Below the pieces are notes generated by a model that ran no database searches, was not told where the DNA came from, and saw only the letters and a program-made list of their open reading frames with translations. DNA of 64,000 nucleotides from Sphingobacteriia bacterium (GTDB taxonomy: Bacteria; Bacteroidota; Bacteroidia; Bacteroidales; UBA7960), in NCBI GenBank assembly GCA_011390785.1, contig JAABRR010000012.1, positions 1 to 64,000 on the forward strand, written 5' to 3'. Below are positions 9,896-19,263 of the stretch, in pieces. The position numbers and the translations under genes were made by a program. Every line of letters begins with the position of its first letter. Position 1 is the stretch's first letter.

Positions 9896-11341
9896 TTAGT
9901 TTTTCTTTGAGAAAGTATTACCCAAAAGTACAAAAAGAATAGCAGCTCCCACAGCCATGTAAGTATCTTCTATTCGCCACCATCCTGCAAGTTTGGCAAT
10001 AATATTAACCAACACAGCCAAAGTACCACCTATAAAAGCCCAACGAACACCATTGGTGGTTATCCACCCCCGTTTGTAGATTCCCATCACGATAACGATG
10101 GCTCCAATTGCCCTGATACCATAGGAAATATAGGCCATGCTGAGAATGGCTCCTGTGCTGTAGAATGCAAGAGGAATAGTGATCAGGTTTACCAGGATAA
10201 CCAGTTTACGTGCTGTTGAAATAAGTTTTTGATCTACAGCAGTTTTGTTTATTATACCATGGTATATGTCTTTGGTGGCAATGGTTACCACAGCAAAGTT
10301 CACGGGCCCAACGGTGGAAAGGATGGCTGCCAGAATTCCCGCCAGGGCTATTCCTCCCAATATGGGGTGGATGAATTCGGGTGTCACCATGAGGGTGGGG
10401 AGTACCATTTTGGGATTGATCATTTCTGTTGTGGCATTCCACAAGGGACTGGCAATGGTAGAAACATCGAAGTAATTTCCGGTTTTTGCTACCAATCCGA
10501 GCAATGCTACCATGATTCCAAAGGGTGCAATAATGAAAGCCGAAAAGATGGCTGCTTTTTTCGCAATGGCTGCACTTCGGGCAGCAAAAATGGGCTGAAT
10601 ACTTGCCTGGCCAGCCATACCTCCCAAAACACCTCCCAAAATCAGGCTCCAGGCATAGCTAAGACCCCCGCTAAATGGGTTGTAAAGATTTGCAGGAGAT
10701 CCGTTTGAGATCATTTCCTGTTTCAGGGCAACAAAACCACCTACATCATTTATTCCTATCCAGGTTGCTAGGCCAATGCCCAGAAACATTGTAATAACGT
10801 GGATTATTCCTGTTATGGCTAATGCATGCATGCCACCCACATAAGTATAGGCTGTAATTACGAGCGAAGATATGATTACCGAATACAGCCAGGGAGTGCC
10901 AAACATGGCAGAAATTACGCTGGATGCGGTTTGCAGCTGAACGAAAGCCAGCACCATATAAGCAAAAAGAAAGGCAATAGCCGAAATGGCTCTTGCCCTG
11001 CGTCCGAATAAGGTTTCCAGCATTTCGCTGACAGTATGCACGTTATTTTGCCGGTAATGCCGGGCTACCGTAAACCCGATAATGATCATCCCGATGGCTG
11101 TTGAAATGTTGTAAAGAATGGGTTGCAAGGTACCGGAGGTAAAGGCACGCTCACTAACACCGATGGTGCTCATTCCACCCAGCCATTCCGATGCTACCAC
11201 TACAGCACAGGCAATTACACCAAGATTCCGGCCCGCTACCAGGTAATCGGCAGCGGAGCGACTGGCCACTTTTTTGGTGAGTAACGATATTAGCGTTATA
11301 AACCCAAAATAAGCCACCACCACTATTAAATAAACATTCAT
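9896..11341 (-). CDS. Sodium:solute symporter (SSS) family transporter
   Basis: Multi-TM protein; DYLVAGRNLGVIACAVVVASEWLGGMSTIGVSERAF and TYVGGMHALAITGIIHVI SSS signatures. Confidence 0.85.
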   Translation of the reverse strand: MNVYLIVVVAYFGFITLISLLTKKVASRSAADYLVAGRNLGVIACAVVVASEWLGGMSTIGVSERAFTSGTLQPILYNISTAIGMIIIGFTVARHYRQNNVHTVSEMLETLFGRRARAISAIAFLFAYMVLAFVQLQTASSVISAMFGTPWLYSVIISSLVITAYTYVGGMHALAITGIIHVITMFLGIGLATWIGINDVGGFVALKQEMISNGSPANLYNPFSGGLSYAWSLILGGVLGGMAGQASIQPIFAARSAAIAKKAAIFSAFIIAPFGIMVALLGLVAKTGNYFDVSTIASPLWNATTEMINPKMVLPTLMVTPEFIHPILGGIALAGILAAILSTVGPVNFAVVTIATKDIYHGIINKTAVDQKLISTARKLVILVNLITIPLAFYSTGAILSMAYISYGIRAIGAIVIVMGIYKRGWITTNGVRWAFIGGTLAVLVNIIAKLAGWWRIEDTYMAVGAAILFVLLGNTFSKKN

Positions 11342-11521
11342 TACGGTTTTTGATTTAAGTGTTTTGATAACTGCAAATCAGAAACCCGTGGGCTATATAA
11401 AAAACCAACCCAGGTTATCTGATTCTATTTGACAACTGGGCGCAAAATTAGTTATTTAGCCTATACAAGGCAATAAATAACAAAAAAATGTTAATGGTAA
11501 TTTTTGTTTTAAACTCCTGAT

Positions 11522-13162
11522 TCAGAATACTCTTTTTCCTTCCAACCAGGTTTCATGAACCTTAAGATCATAAATCTTTTCGGGTTCTATTGTCAGAAGA
11601 TCTGCATCGAACACCACAAAATCGGCAAATTTGCCTTTTTCAAGGCTACCTCTGGTCTTTTCTTCAAAGTTGGCTTTGGCTGCCCAAATGGTCATTCCAC
11701 GGAGAGCTTCTTCGCGGGTAAGCGCCTGTTCGGGGTGCCAGCCACCTGCCGGAAATCCTCCGTTTTCCTGACGGGTAAAAGCAGCATGAAAACTGTACAG
11801 GGGATTGATATCCTCTACAGGAAAGTCGCTTCCATTAGGTAACCACCCCGTTTGATTCATCAAATCGCGGTAGGCATAGGCACCCTTAATTCTCTCGGGG
11901 CCAATCCGGTTTTCTGCCCAGCGCATGTCAGAAACAGCATGAATGGTTTGAATAGATGGGATGATGTTGTATTTTCCAAATTTATCAAAATCTGCAGGGT
12001 CAACTACCTGAGCGTGTTCAATCCTCCAGCGTAAGTCATTGTCAGGTTTCAGATGTGTTGCATACATGTCAAGAATAAGGCTAACAGCTGAATCGCCTAT
12101 GCAATGGGTATTAACCTGGAATCCATGTCTTTTTGCCAACTCACAGGCACTCCGCATCAAGTTAACATCATCCACCAGCAAACCGCGGGAGTAAGGTCTG
12201 TCGTTATAGGGTTGTTTTAGCAAGGCACCTCTTGAACCCAGCGCTCCATCAGCAAAAAGTTTGATTGATCGGACTGTTAAACGATCAGTAATATAGGGCC
12301 CATTTGAAAGAAAGTAATCGTAGTTTTCCCGGGTTGGATTGAGCATTGCATAAACACGAATATCAATTTCAGCGTTTTTTTGCAAGCTGTCCAGAAAAAG
12401 GATACTTTCAAGGGGCAAACCTGCATCACAAACTGATGTTAGCCCAACAGAAAAAAGATTTCTTTCGCCTTTTTGAAGTAATACAACTTTCTCTTCATCT
12501 GTAGGATTTGGAATTAAAGATGATATCATCGACATTGCCTTATCAATAAGCAACCCGGTGGGTTTTCCATTCTCCATTACCACTTCTCCGCCTCCAACAG
12601 ACGTACGGCCATTTATATCAGCCATATTCAGTGCCTCATTATTGGCAATGGCTGCATGGCCATCCACACGAACTATATAAACAGGTTTGTCGGGAAACAT
12701 TTCATTCAACAGACTATTATCTGGCATTTCTGTTACTTCAAAATTATTTTGATCCCAGCCACGGCCCAATATCCAATTATCATCAGGGTTTGCTTCTTCA
12801 TGCTCTTTAAGTCTTTCGATTATTTCTTCCATAGAGGCAGATAGCCATAGATCAGCATACATTAAATTGATTGAATAGCCAATAAAATGACTGTGAGGAT
12901 CTATGAAGCCGGGGTAAACAAATCTGTTTTTAAAGTCGATGGTTGCAGCTGAACTATATGTTTTATTGATGTATTTACTACTACCCAAATCCAGAATCCT
13001 TCCTTCTCTTACTGCCATGGCCTGAAAGAACTGCAGGGCACTATCAACAGTTTGGATATGAGCGTTGTAAACAATAAGATCAACATTTTCCTTTTCTTGG
13101 TTGCAAGAAACAAAAAACAAGGGCAAAACAAAAAACAAGGAAAGAATTCTAATCATTTTCAT
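11522..13162 (-). CDS. YtcJ-like metal-dependent amidohydrolase lipoprotein
   Basis: Lipobox FFVSCNQ; FVYPGFIDPHSHF; GRGWDQNNF; DFPVEDINPLYSFHAAFTRQ. Confidence 0.88.
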   Translation of the reverse strand: MKMIRILSLFFVLPLFFVSCNQEKENVDLIVYNAHIQTVDSALQFFQAMAVREGRILDLGSSKYINKTYSSAATIDFKNRFVYPGFIDPHSHFIGYSINLMYADLWLSASMEEIIERLKEHEEANPDDNWILGRGWDQNNFEVTEMPDNSLLNEMFPDKPVYIVRVDGHAAIANNEALNMADINGRTSVGGGEVVMENGKPTGLLIDKAMSMISSLIPNPTDEEKVVLLQKGERNLFSVGLTSVCDAGLPLESILFLDSLQKNAEIDIRVYAMLNPTRENYDYFLSNGPYITDRLTVRSIKLFADGALGSRGALLKQPYNDRPYSRGLLVDDVNLMRSACELAKRHGFQVNTHCIGDSAVSLILDMYATHLKPDNDLRWRIEHAQVVDPADFDKFGKYNIIPSIQTIHAVSDMRWAENRIGPERIKGAYAYRDLMNQTGWLPNGSDFPVEDINPLYSFHAAFTRQENGGFPAGGWHPEQALTREEALRGMTIWAAKANFEEKTRGSLEKGKFADFVVFDADLLTIEPEKIYDLKVHETWLEGKRVF

Positions 13163-13426
13163 AAAGGAAGGTTTGGGTAATGGAATGTAAATTTTTGATA
13201 TATACTAAATTACCTATAATTCGTATAACCTTTGTAGGTTTGGGTAGTATAAAATTAAAATATTATAATTTATTTTGAGTATTCTTTTTTAAAGAATATC
13301 TAACGGTCACTATTTCAGTGAAATAATGTTACAGATTATCCGGTTCTGTTAAATAAATTACAAGAGATATAGCCTAATTGGACTATTTTGTTGAGACGGG
13401 AAATGAAAATTTTGAAGATATCTTCA

Positions 13427-14752
13427 TTAGTTTATTATTTCATCCAGAATTCTGCCTGAAATTTGCAACAGACTGATTTCAGCAATCTTGGTTTGGTATT
13501 GAATAGAAAGCAGCCTTTCTTCGGCTTCAAGAAGATCTTTTTGTACTTCGCGAAGTTCAAAGCCTGATAACCCACCTAACCGATATCTTTCAAAGGCTAT
13601 ATCAAGATTCTCTCTTGCTACATCAAGATTTTGGGTTTCCAGGGTTAAAAGGCTCAGGTTGTTGGTGTATGTATTGTAGAGAGTAATAAGATCGGCTGAA
13701 ACGACTTGTTTTACATGATCCAGTGAAATATGACTGTTCTCAATCTGAATACGGGCATTGCGTTCCAATCTTTTCTGGTTGGAGCCATTGTATAAATTTA
13801 ATCCCAGGGTTAGAGAATAATTCATACCCCATGTTTGCTGATCGCTTAAAGTACTGTTTTGAAATGTGTTATGAGTATATCCATAACCCGACGAAAGATT
13901 GATATAAGGATATCGTTGTGAAAAAGTTAGCTTAAGATCCTGTTCGGCAAGGTTAATATTATGTTCTGCTGCCAGGATGGAAACATTTTTTTTCATAGCA
14001 AGATCATACAATTCATTGTAAACTAATGATTTATTGATGACAATATTTGTATCGAAAGGCGAAAAACTTTCATTCAGGTTTTCCAAAGCCATAATTTCGT
14101 TGAGTCTAACCCGGGAAGCGTTGAGCACTTCATATTGCCTTTCAAACCTCGAACTGTCTGCATTTAGGTTAACCTGTGCCTGCAGCAACCTGACTTTTGA
14201 ACCCGAACCAAGTAAAAAGTGCTCTTGTTCAATACGTACTCTTTCTTTGGAAAGATTTACAGCATATTTAAGATTAGAGAAAAGCTGGGTCTGCTGAATA
14301 AAATAATAGTATTCTGATGCCAGCTGCCCAATGGTATTCTCAATAGACATGCGGGTATTGATTTCTGAGAGATGATTTAATTCTTCCAGACGTTTGTATC
14401 TGTATTGAGCATTAAAGCCATCAAAAATCATCCACTGGCCCTGTAGTGCCATGTTGGTGGTTGTATTGTGAATATTGGGATTGAAAGCAGAACCACCATC
14501 AGTAAAATTCTGATTGGTATTGTTCAGATTTCCGGCAAAAGACGATCTGAGATCCAGGGTGGGGAGCAATCCTGCATTTCCACGTGTGTAATTACTTACA
14601 GCAATTTTTTGCTGGTTTTGTATGATTCTGATAGAAAAATTGTTTTCTACTGCTGTTTCAATACATTCTTCAAGGCTTTTGGTTTGTTGAGCATGAAGGG
14701 AAAAAAAACTGGCAAAAACAATATTAATTAGCAGAAACGATATTTTCTTCAT
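13427..14752 (-). CDS. TolC-family outer membrane efflux protein
   Basis: Signal peptide MKKISFLLINIVFASFFSLHAQQ; OEP repeat architecture. Start trimmed to the internal ATG; overlaps the RND gene by 29 bp. Confidence 0.88.
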   Translation of the reverse strand: MKKISFLLINIVFASFFSLHAQQTKSLEECIETAVENNFSIRIIQNQQKIAVSNYTRGNAGLLPTLDLRSSFAGNLNNTNQNFTDGGSAFNPNIHNTTTNMALQGQWMIFDGFNAQYRYKRLEELNHLSEINTRMSIENTIGQLASEYYYFIQQTQLFSNLKYAVNLSKERVRIEQEHFLLGSGSKVRLLQAQVNLNADSSRFERQYEVLNASRVRLNEIMALENLNESFSPFDTNIVINKSLVYNELYDLAMKKNVSILAAEHNINLAEQDLKLTFSQRYPYINLSSGYGYTHNTFQNSTLSDQQTWGMNYSLTLGLNLYNGSNQKRLERNARIQIENSHISLDHVKQVVSADLITLYNTYTNNLSLLTLETQNLDVARENLDIAFERYRLGGLSGFELREVQKDLLEAEERLLSIQYQTKIAEISLLQISGRILDEIIN

Positions 14753-17700
14753 TTCTAATTTTCTTTTTTGTACTTGAAATATATGAATAAACAGCCGGCA
14801 CAACATACAAGGTAAGGAATGTTGAAATGATAAGTCCACCAACTACGGCAACACCCATTGCTACACGGCTTTGTGCACCTTCGCCAAAACCGAGGGTAAG
14901 GGGTAAAACACCCAGAATGGTTGATAAGCTGGTCATAAGAATTGGTCTGAACCTGGCGGCTGCAGCGTATTTAATAGCTTCTATTTTCGACATCCCTTTT
15001 TGCCGGTTCTGATTGGCAAATTCTACCATTAGAATTCCATTTTTAGAAACCAGACCAATGAGCATAATGATTCCAATCTGGCTAAAAATATTCATGGTTA
15101 TGTCAAAGTACCACATAAAGAGCAAGGCACCGGTAAGTGCAAGTGGCACGGTCATCATAACAATAAACGGATCGCGGAAGCTTTCAAACTGGGCAGAAAG
15201 TACCAGGAAGATTAAAATTAAAGCCAGCAGGAAGGCAAACATAAGACTTGACGCACTTTCCTGGAAATCGCGTGAATCACCCGCAAGGGCGGTACGGAAT
15301 GTTTCGTCGAGCACTTCATCAGCAATTCTGTTCATTTCTTCAATTCCTTCGCCAATGGTATGCCCTGGCGCCAGACCCGACGACACGGTTGCAGAAACAA
15401 ATCGGTTGTATCGGTAAAGTTGAGGGGGGGCGGTTTGTTCTTTCAGGTCAACCAGATTGTCGAGCTGAACCATGTCACCCTGGTTATTACGAACGTAAAG
15501 AGATTTAAGATCGAGGGGTTTGTTTCGGTTTTCACGGGCCAGTTCACCCAGTATCTGGTATTGCTTTCCATTCATAAAGAAATAACCGAATCGCTGGCCC
15601 GAAAGCGCCAGTTGGATGGTTTGGCCAATATTTTGGGTAGATACACCCATTAGGTTGGCTTTATCGCGGTTTATGGAAACCTGTAGTTCAGGTTTGGTAA
15701 AACGTAGGTTAACATTAGCCATTTGCAATACCGGACTTTGATCAACTTTTTCCATAAATGCAGGCAGAACTTCTCTTAGTTTCTCTATATTTTGGGCCTG
15801 TAAAACATACTGAACCGGCATACCCGATCTGCGGCCTCCAAAAGTAGATTGTTGCAGAACAAAGGCGCGTGCAGTAGTTTTTTTTCGCACTCTTTCAGAA
15901 AGATAATCGGCAATTTCCTGCTGACTTTTCTCTCTTTCAGCAGGTGGTATTAAGGTGGTTCGAACATTGGCCCATGACCCAAAAACCATGTAAGTAACCG
16001 ATTCCACTTCAACTACTTCGTCCATTACCATTTCTGCTATGTCAAAAACATAATCGCGGGTAAACTCAAAAGTAGCGCCTTCAGGTGTCTGCGCATTGAT
16101 GTTAATTTGAGAGCGGTCTTCCAAGGGAGCCATTTCTGAAGGTATATTGCTGTATAGCAAAATTATAAGACCTATAGAAATAACCAAGACCAAAATGCTA
16201 AGCCATCTTTTGTTTAGAAATACATCAAGAGATTCTTTGTAGGCATTATTTACTAATATGAAGAACTTTTCTGTTTTCATGTACAGGGCTCCTCTTTTTG
16301 CCCTTTGCTTTAGAATTTTGGTTGAAAGCATGGGCGTAAAGGTGAGCGCAACAAATGAACTAATAGCCACTGCACCGGCAATAACAATGCTAAACTCACG
16401 AAAAAGACGGCCTGTCATCCCTTCCAAAAATACGATCGGTATGAAAACTGCGACAAGTGTTATCGTAGTGGCAATAATGGCAAAGAATATTTCCTGTGAG
16501 CCTTGTAAGCCGGCTTCTCTGGGAGTCATGCCCTGCTCAATCTTTACATAAATATTCTCCATCATAACAATGGCATCATCAACCACGAGCCCGATAGCCA
16601 AAACTATAGCCAGTAGGGTAAGAACGTTGATGGTGAATCCTGCCAGGTACATGATAAAAAATGAACCCACCAACGATACGGGTATAACCAGAATGGGGAT
16701 TAAGGTAGTTCGCCAGTCGCGAAGGAAAAAGAATATAATTACCACCACCAGAATAAAGGCAATAAATATTGTATTGCGAACTTCTACAATAGATGATCTT
16801 ATGTATTTTGTGTTATCAAAACCTATTTTAAAGAAAATATCATCGGGCAGGTCTCTTTTTATGTGTTCTAATCTGAGATAAACTTCATCGGCTATTTCGA
16901 TATGGTTTGAGCCAGGTTGCGGCACAATGGCCACTCCCAGCATGGGAATTCTATCGCGCATAAGGATGCTTCTGAGATTTTCTGAAGCCAATTCAGCCCT
17001 TCCAATATCAATGAAGCGAATTACCTGATCATCTTCCTGTTTGATGATTAAATTGTTAAACTCTTCGGGAGTAGTTAGAAGTCCTAACGTTCTGATAGTA
17101 AGCTCTGTAGTAGTTCCTTCGATACTTCCGGAAGGTAATTCTACATTTTCGCGTGCAATTGCGTTTCTAACGTCAAGGGGAGTAAGTCCATAACCGGCCA
17201 GCTTGGCAGGATCCATCCACAGTCGCATACTCCATCGGCGCTGCCCCCAGATGGGTACGGCACTTACTCCGTCAATGGTTTGAAGCCTTTCGCGAAAAGT
17301 TAACTCAGCATATTCAGATAGTTCGGTGAGTGGCCGGCGGTCGCTTTGTATGGTAATGAACATGATGGGACTTGCGTCTGCATCGGCTTTGGAAACAACA
17401 GGTGGGTCAACATCTCGGGGTAGTCTTCGTTGCGCCTGTGCTACTTTGTCTCGCACATCATTGGCAGCAGTTTCCATATCTACAGTCAGCTCAAACTCTA
17501 CGGTAATATTGCTGCCCCCTTGCCGGCTAACACTGGTTATAGAGCGAATACCCGGCACCGCGTTGATGGATTGTTCCAGAACTTCTGTAATTTGGGCATC
17601 AATAACATCAGAGTTGGCGCCAGGATAAGAGGTGCTAACAGAAATAATCGGAGGATCTACACTGGGAAACTCACGTACTCCAAGGAAGGTCATTCCGATG

Positions 17701-17777
17701 ATGCCAAACAGGAGTATGATGATGGTTAAAACGGTTGCTAAAACCGGTCTTTCTATACTTAAGGATGATAAACTCAT
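14724..17777 (-). CDS. Efflux RND transporter permease (AcrB/MexF family)
   Basis: 1017 aa, GxxxDxxxxxxEN motif (AIGLVVDDAIVMMENIY), GVREFPSVDPP, two RND repeats. Confidence 0.95.
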   Translation of the reverse strand: MSLSSLSIERPVLATVLTIIILLFGIIGMTFLGVREFPSVDPPIISVSTSYPGANSDVIDAQITEVLEQSINAVPGIRSITSVSRQGGSNITVEFELTVDMETAANDVRDKVAQAQRRLPRDVDPPVVSKADADASPIMFITIQSDRRPLTELSEYAELTFRERLQTIDGVSAVPIWGQRRWSMRLWMDPAKLAGYGLTPLDVRNAIARENVELPSGSIEGTTTELTIRTLGLLTTPEEFNNLIIKQEDDQVIRFIDIGRAELASENLRSILMRDRIPMLGVAIVPQPGSNHIEIADEVYLRLEHIKRDLPDDIFFKIGFDNTKYIRSSIVEVRNTIFIAFILVVVIIFFFLRDWRTTLIPILVIPVSLVGSFFIMYLAGFTINVLTLLAIVLAIGLVVDDAIVMMENIYVKIEQGMTPREAGLQGSQEIFFAIIATTITLVAVFIPIVFLEGMTGRLFREFSIVIAGAVAISSFVALTFTPMLSTKILKQRAKRGALYMKTEKFFILVNNAYKESLDVFLNKRWLSILVLVISIGLIILLYSNIPSEMAPLEDRSQININAQTPEGATFEFTRDYVFDIAEMVMDEVVEVESVTYMVFGSWANVRTTLIPPAEREKSQQEIADYLSERVRKKTTARAFVLQQSTFGGRRSGMPVQYVLQAQNIEKLREVLPAFMEKVDQSPVLQMANVNLRFTKPELQVSINRDKANLMGVSTQNIGQTIQLALSGQRFGYFFMNGKQYQILGELARENRNKPLDLKSLYVRNNQGDMVQLDNLVDLKEQTAPPQLYRYNRFVSATVSSGLAPGHTIGEGIEEMNRIADEVLDETFRTALAGDSRDFQESASSLMFAFLLALILIFLVLSAQFESFRDPFIVMMTVPLALTGALLFMWYFDITMNIFSQIGIIMLIGLVSKNGILMVEFANQNRQKGMSKIEAIKYAAAARFRPILMTSLSTILGVLPLTLGFGEGAQSRVAMGVAVVGGLIISTFLTLYVVPAVYSYISSTKKKIRNEENIVSAN

Positions 17778-17795
17778 GAATTGATTTAAACTAAT

Positions 17796-18875
17796 TTACT
17801 TAATAGTATCTAAAACGACTTCCATACCATGTCTTAACTGTAATATTCCGGTAATAATCAATGTATCGCCAGGTTGCAATCCATTTGTAATCTGGATCAT
17901 ATCTGATGTGCGCAAACCTGTTGATACCAGTTGCGATTCGGCTTTCCCTGATTTGAAAGTAAAAACCCTGTCGCCATCCATTTCGGGTATTAGTGCTTCG
18001 GTGGGAATGGCTATTGCATTTTGTATTTCATTCAGATTCAGTTCTATTGAAACAAAACGTCCGGGTTTTATGACTTCTCCGGGATTATTATATAAAGCTC
18101 TTACTACCATGTTTCTGGTTCGAATATCTATATTCGGATCAACAGCATAGACTTCTGCATCCAGGGTATCTATTAGTCCGTCAAGGGTAAAACGGATCGG
18201 AAATCCGGGCATAACTTCACTGGAATATCGCTCGGGGATTGCAAATTCAATTTTCAGGGGATTTCTTTTGATCAGGCTGGCAATACGGGTATTTACATTT
18301 ACGAATGCACCTTCGCTAACATGTCGTAACCCAATAACGCCATCAAAAGGCGCTTTGAGCTCCGTTTCAGCAATTCTTGCTTCAATAAGCATTATGTCGG
18401 CTTCAATGGTTTGCACTTCGGTTACAATCTGGTCGTAGCTTTCCTGGCTGATAGCATCACGAGACAAAAGACTCTTCTGTCTGAATTCTCTCTCTTCAGC
18501 CAGCTTTTTCTGTGCCTGAAGTTTCAGGAGTTGTGCCTGCAAGGGGCGATCATTAATTTTTGCAAGCAACTGACCTTTGTTTACTTTGGTGCCTTCGTCA
18601 AAATAGATATTGATGATCTTACCAGATGTTTCGAAAGATAGATCAACCTGCTCATCAGGGATCAGAGTACCCGAGCTGTTAATCCTTTCAATTAAAACTT
18701 CACTTTGAAGAAGTTTTGCTTCAACATTGAGAATATTTTGGTTTCTGGGCCCTGCAATTTCAGGGTTTGGCTGGCTTTCGTTAATAAATAGTGGTTTTAA
18801 TTTGGGAATGAAAATAATAACCAGTATAGCAATTATGGCTATGGTTAGATAAAGTGGTCGATAATTCCTTTTCAT
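17796..18875 (-). CDS. Efflux RND transporter periplasmic adaptor subunit
   Basis: Membrane-fusion protein pattern (GKIINIYFDEGTKVNKGQLLAKIND; ELKAPFDGVIG). Confidence 0.92.
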   Translation of the reverse strand: MKRNYRPLYLTIAIIAILVIIFIPKLKPLFINESQPNPEIAGPRNQNILNVEAKLLQSEVLIERINSSGTLIPDEQVDLSFETSGKIINIYFDEGTKVNKGQLLAKINDRPLQAQLLKLQAQKKLAEEREFRQKSLLSRDAISQESYDQIVTEVQTIEADIMLIEARIAETELKAPFDGVIGLRHVSEGAFVNVNTRIASLIKRNPLKIEFAIPERYSSEVMPGFPIRFTLDGLIDTLDAEVYAVDPNIDIRTRNMVVRALYNNPGEVIKPGRFVSIELNLNEIQNAIAIPTEALIPEMDGDRVFTFKSGKAESQLVSTGLRTSDMIQITNGLQPGDTLIITGILQLRHGMEVVLDTIK

Positions 18876-19133
18876 TATTATTACTAAGATTATAGAAACT
18901 ACCCTGAGTTATCAGGGACTTTTATTTTGTTTAAGGGTATTTATTTCCTTTTCTGGATTTGAAAAAACTCATTCAAAATAACCGAAAATGAATCTTTGTA
19001 GATGTTTTCCTGGCATCAAAAGTAAATATAATTGTATGTTATGCACTTCCAAATAATCTTAAAAGGGGATGATGGAAATTTAATCATACTTATTATCTAA
19101 TAAGTTTCCGTAAGAAAACCCATGTTTTCATCA

Positions 19134-19263
19134 AGTGCCTGATAAGAAAGCGTTAAGTGCAAGGCGGGCGAAGACTTAAAAACTGAGAGTCCCGATTAAA
19201 ATAGGGATGATTGTTTTTGAAGGCAAGCCCAATGAAGCAATTGGCGTTTTCTTATCAGGTACT
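19134..19263. repeat. Element bounded by ~20-bp imperfect inverted repeats and foldable along its whole length into an extended hairpin
   Basis: Left arm AGTGCCTGATAAGAAAGCG, right arm CGTTTTCTTATCAGGTACT; internal complementary segments CGTTAAGTGC/GCAATTGGCG, GGGC/GCCC, CTTAAAAAC/GTTTTTGAAG, TCCC/GGGA. Confidence 0.65.

Noticed and set aside
10229-10708. 159-aa plus-strand ORF (Gly/His/Cys-rich)
   Set aside because: Antisense of the SSS transporter; odd composition is a by-product of the opposite frame.
15013-15417. 134-aa plus-strand ORF, with similar ORFs throughout 14.8-17.8 kb
   Set aside because: Shadow ORFs opposite the RND permease; composition is consistent with antisense of a coding frame.
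18902-18917. CCCTGA-GTTA-TCAGGG hairpin upstream of the RND adaptor gene
   Set aside because: A 6-bp stem with a weak T-rich tail; could be a chance structure or minor operator, so not called as a feature.
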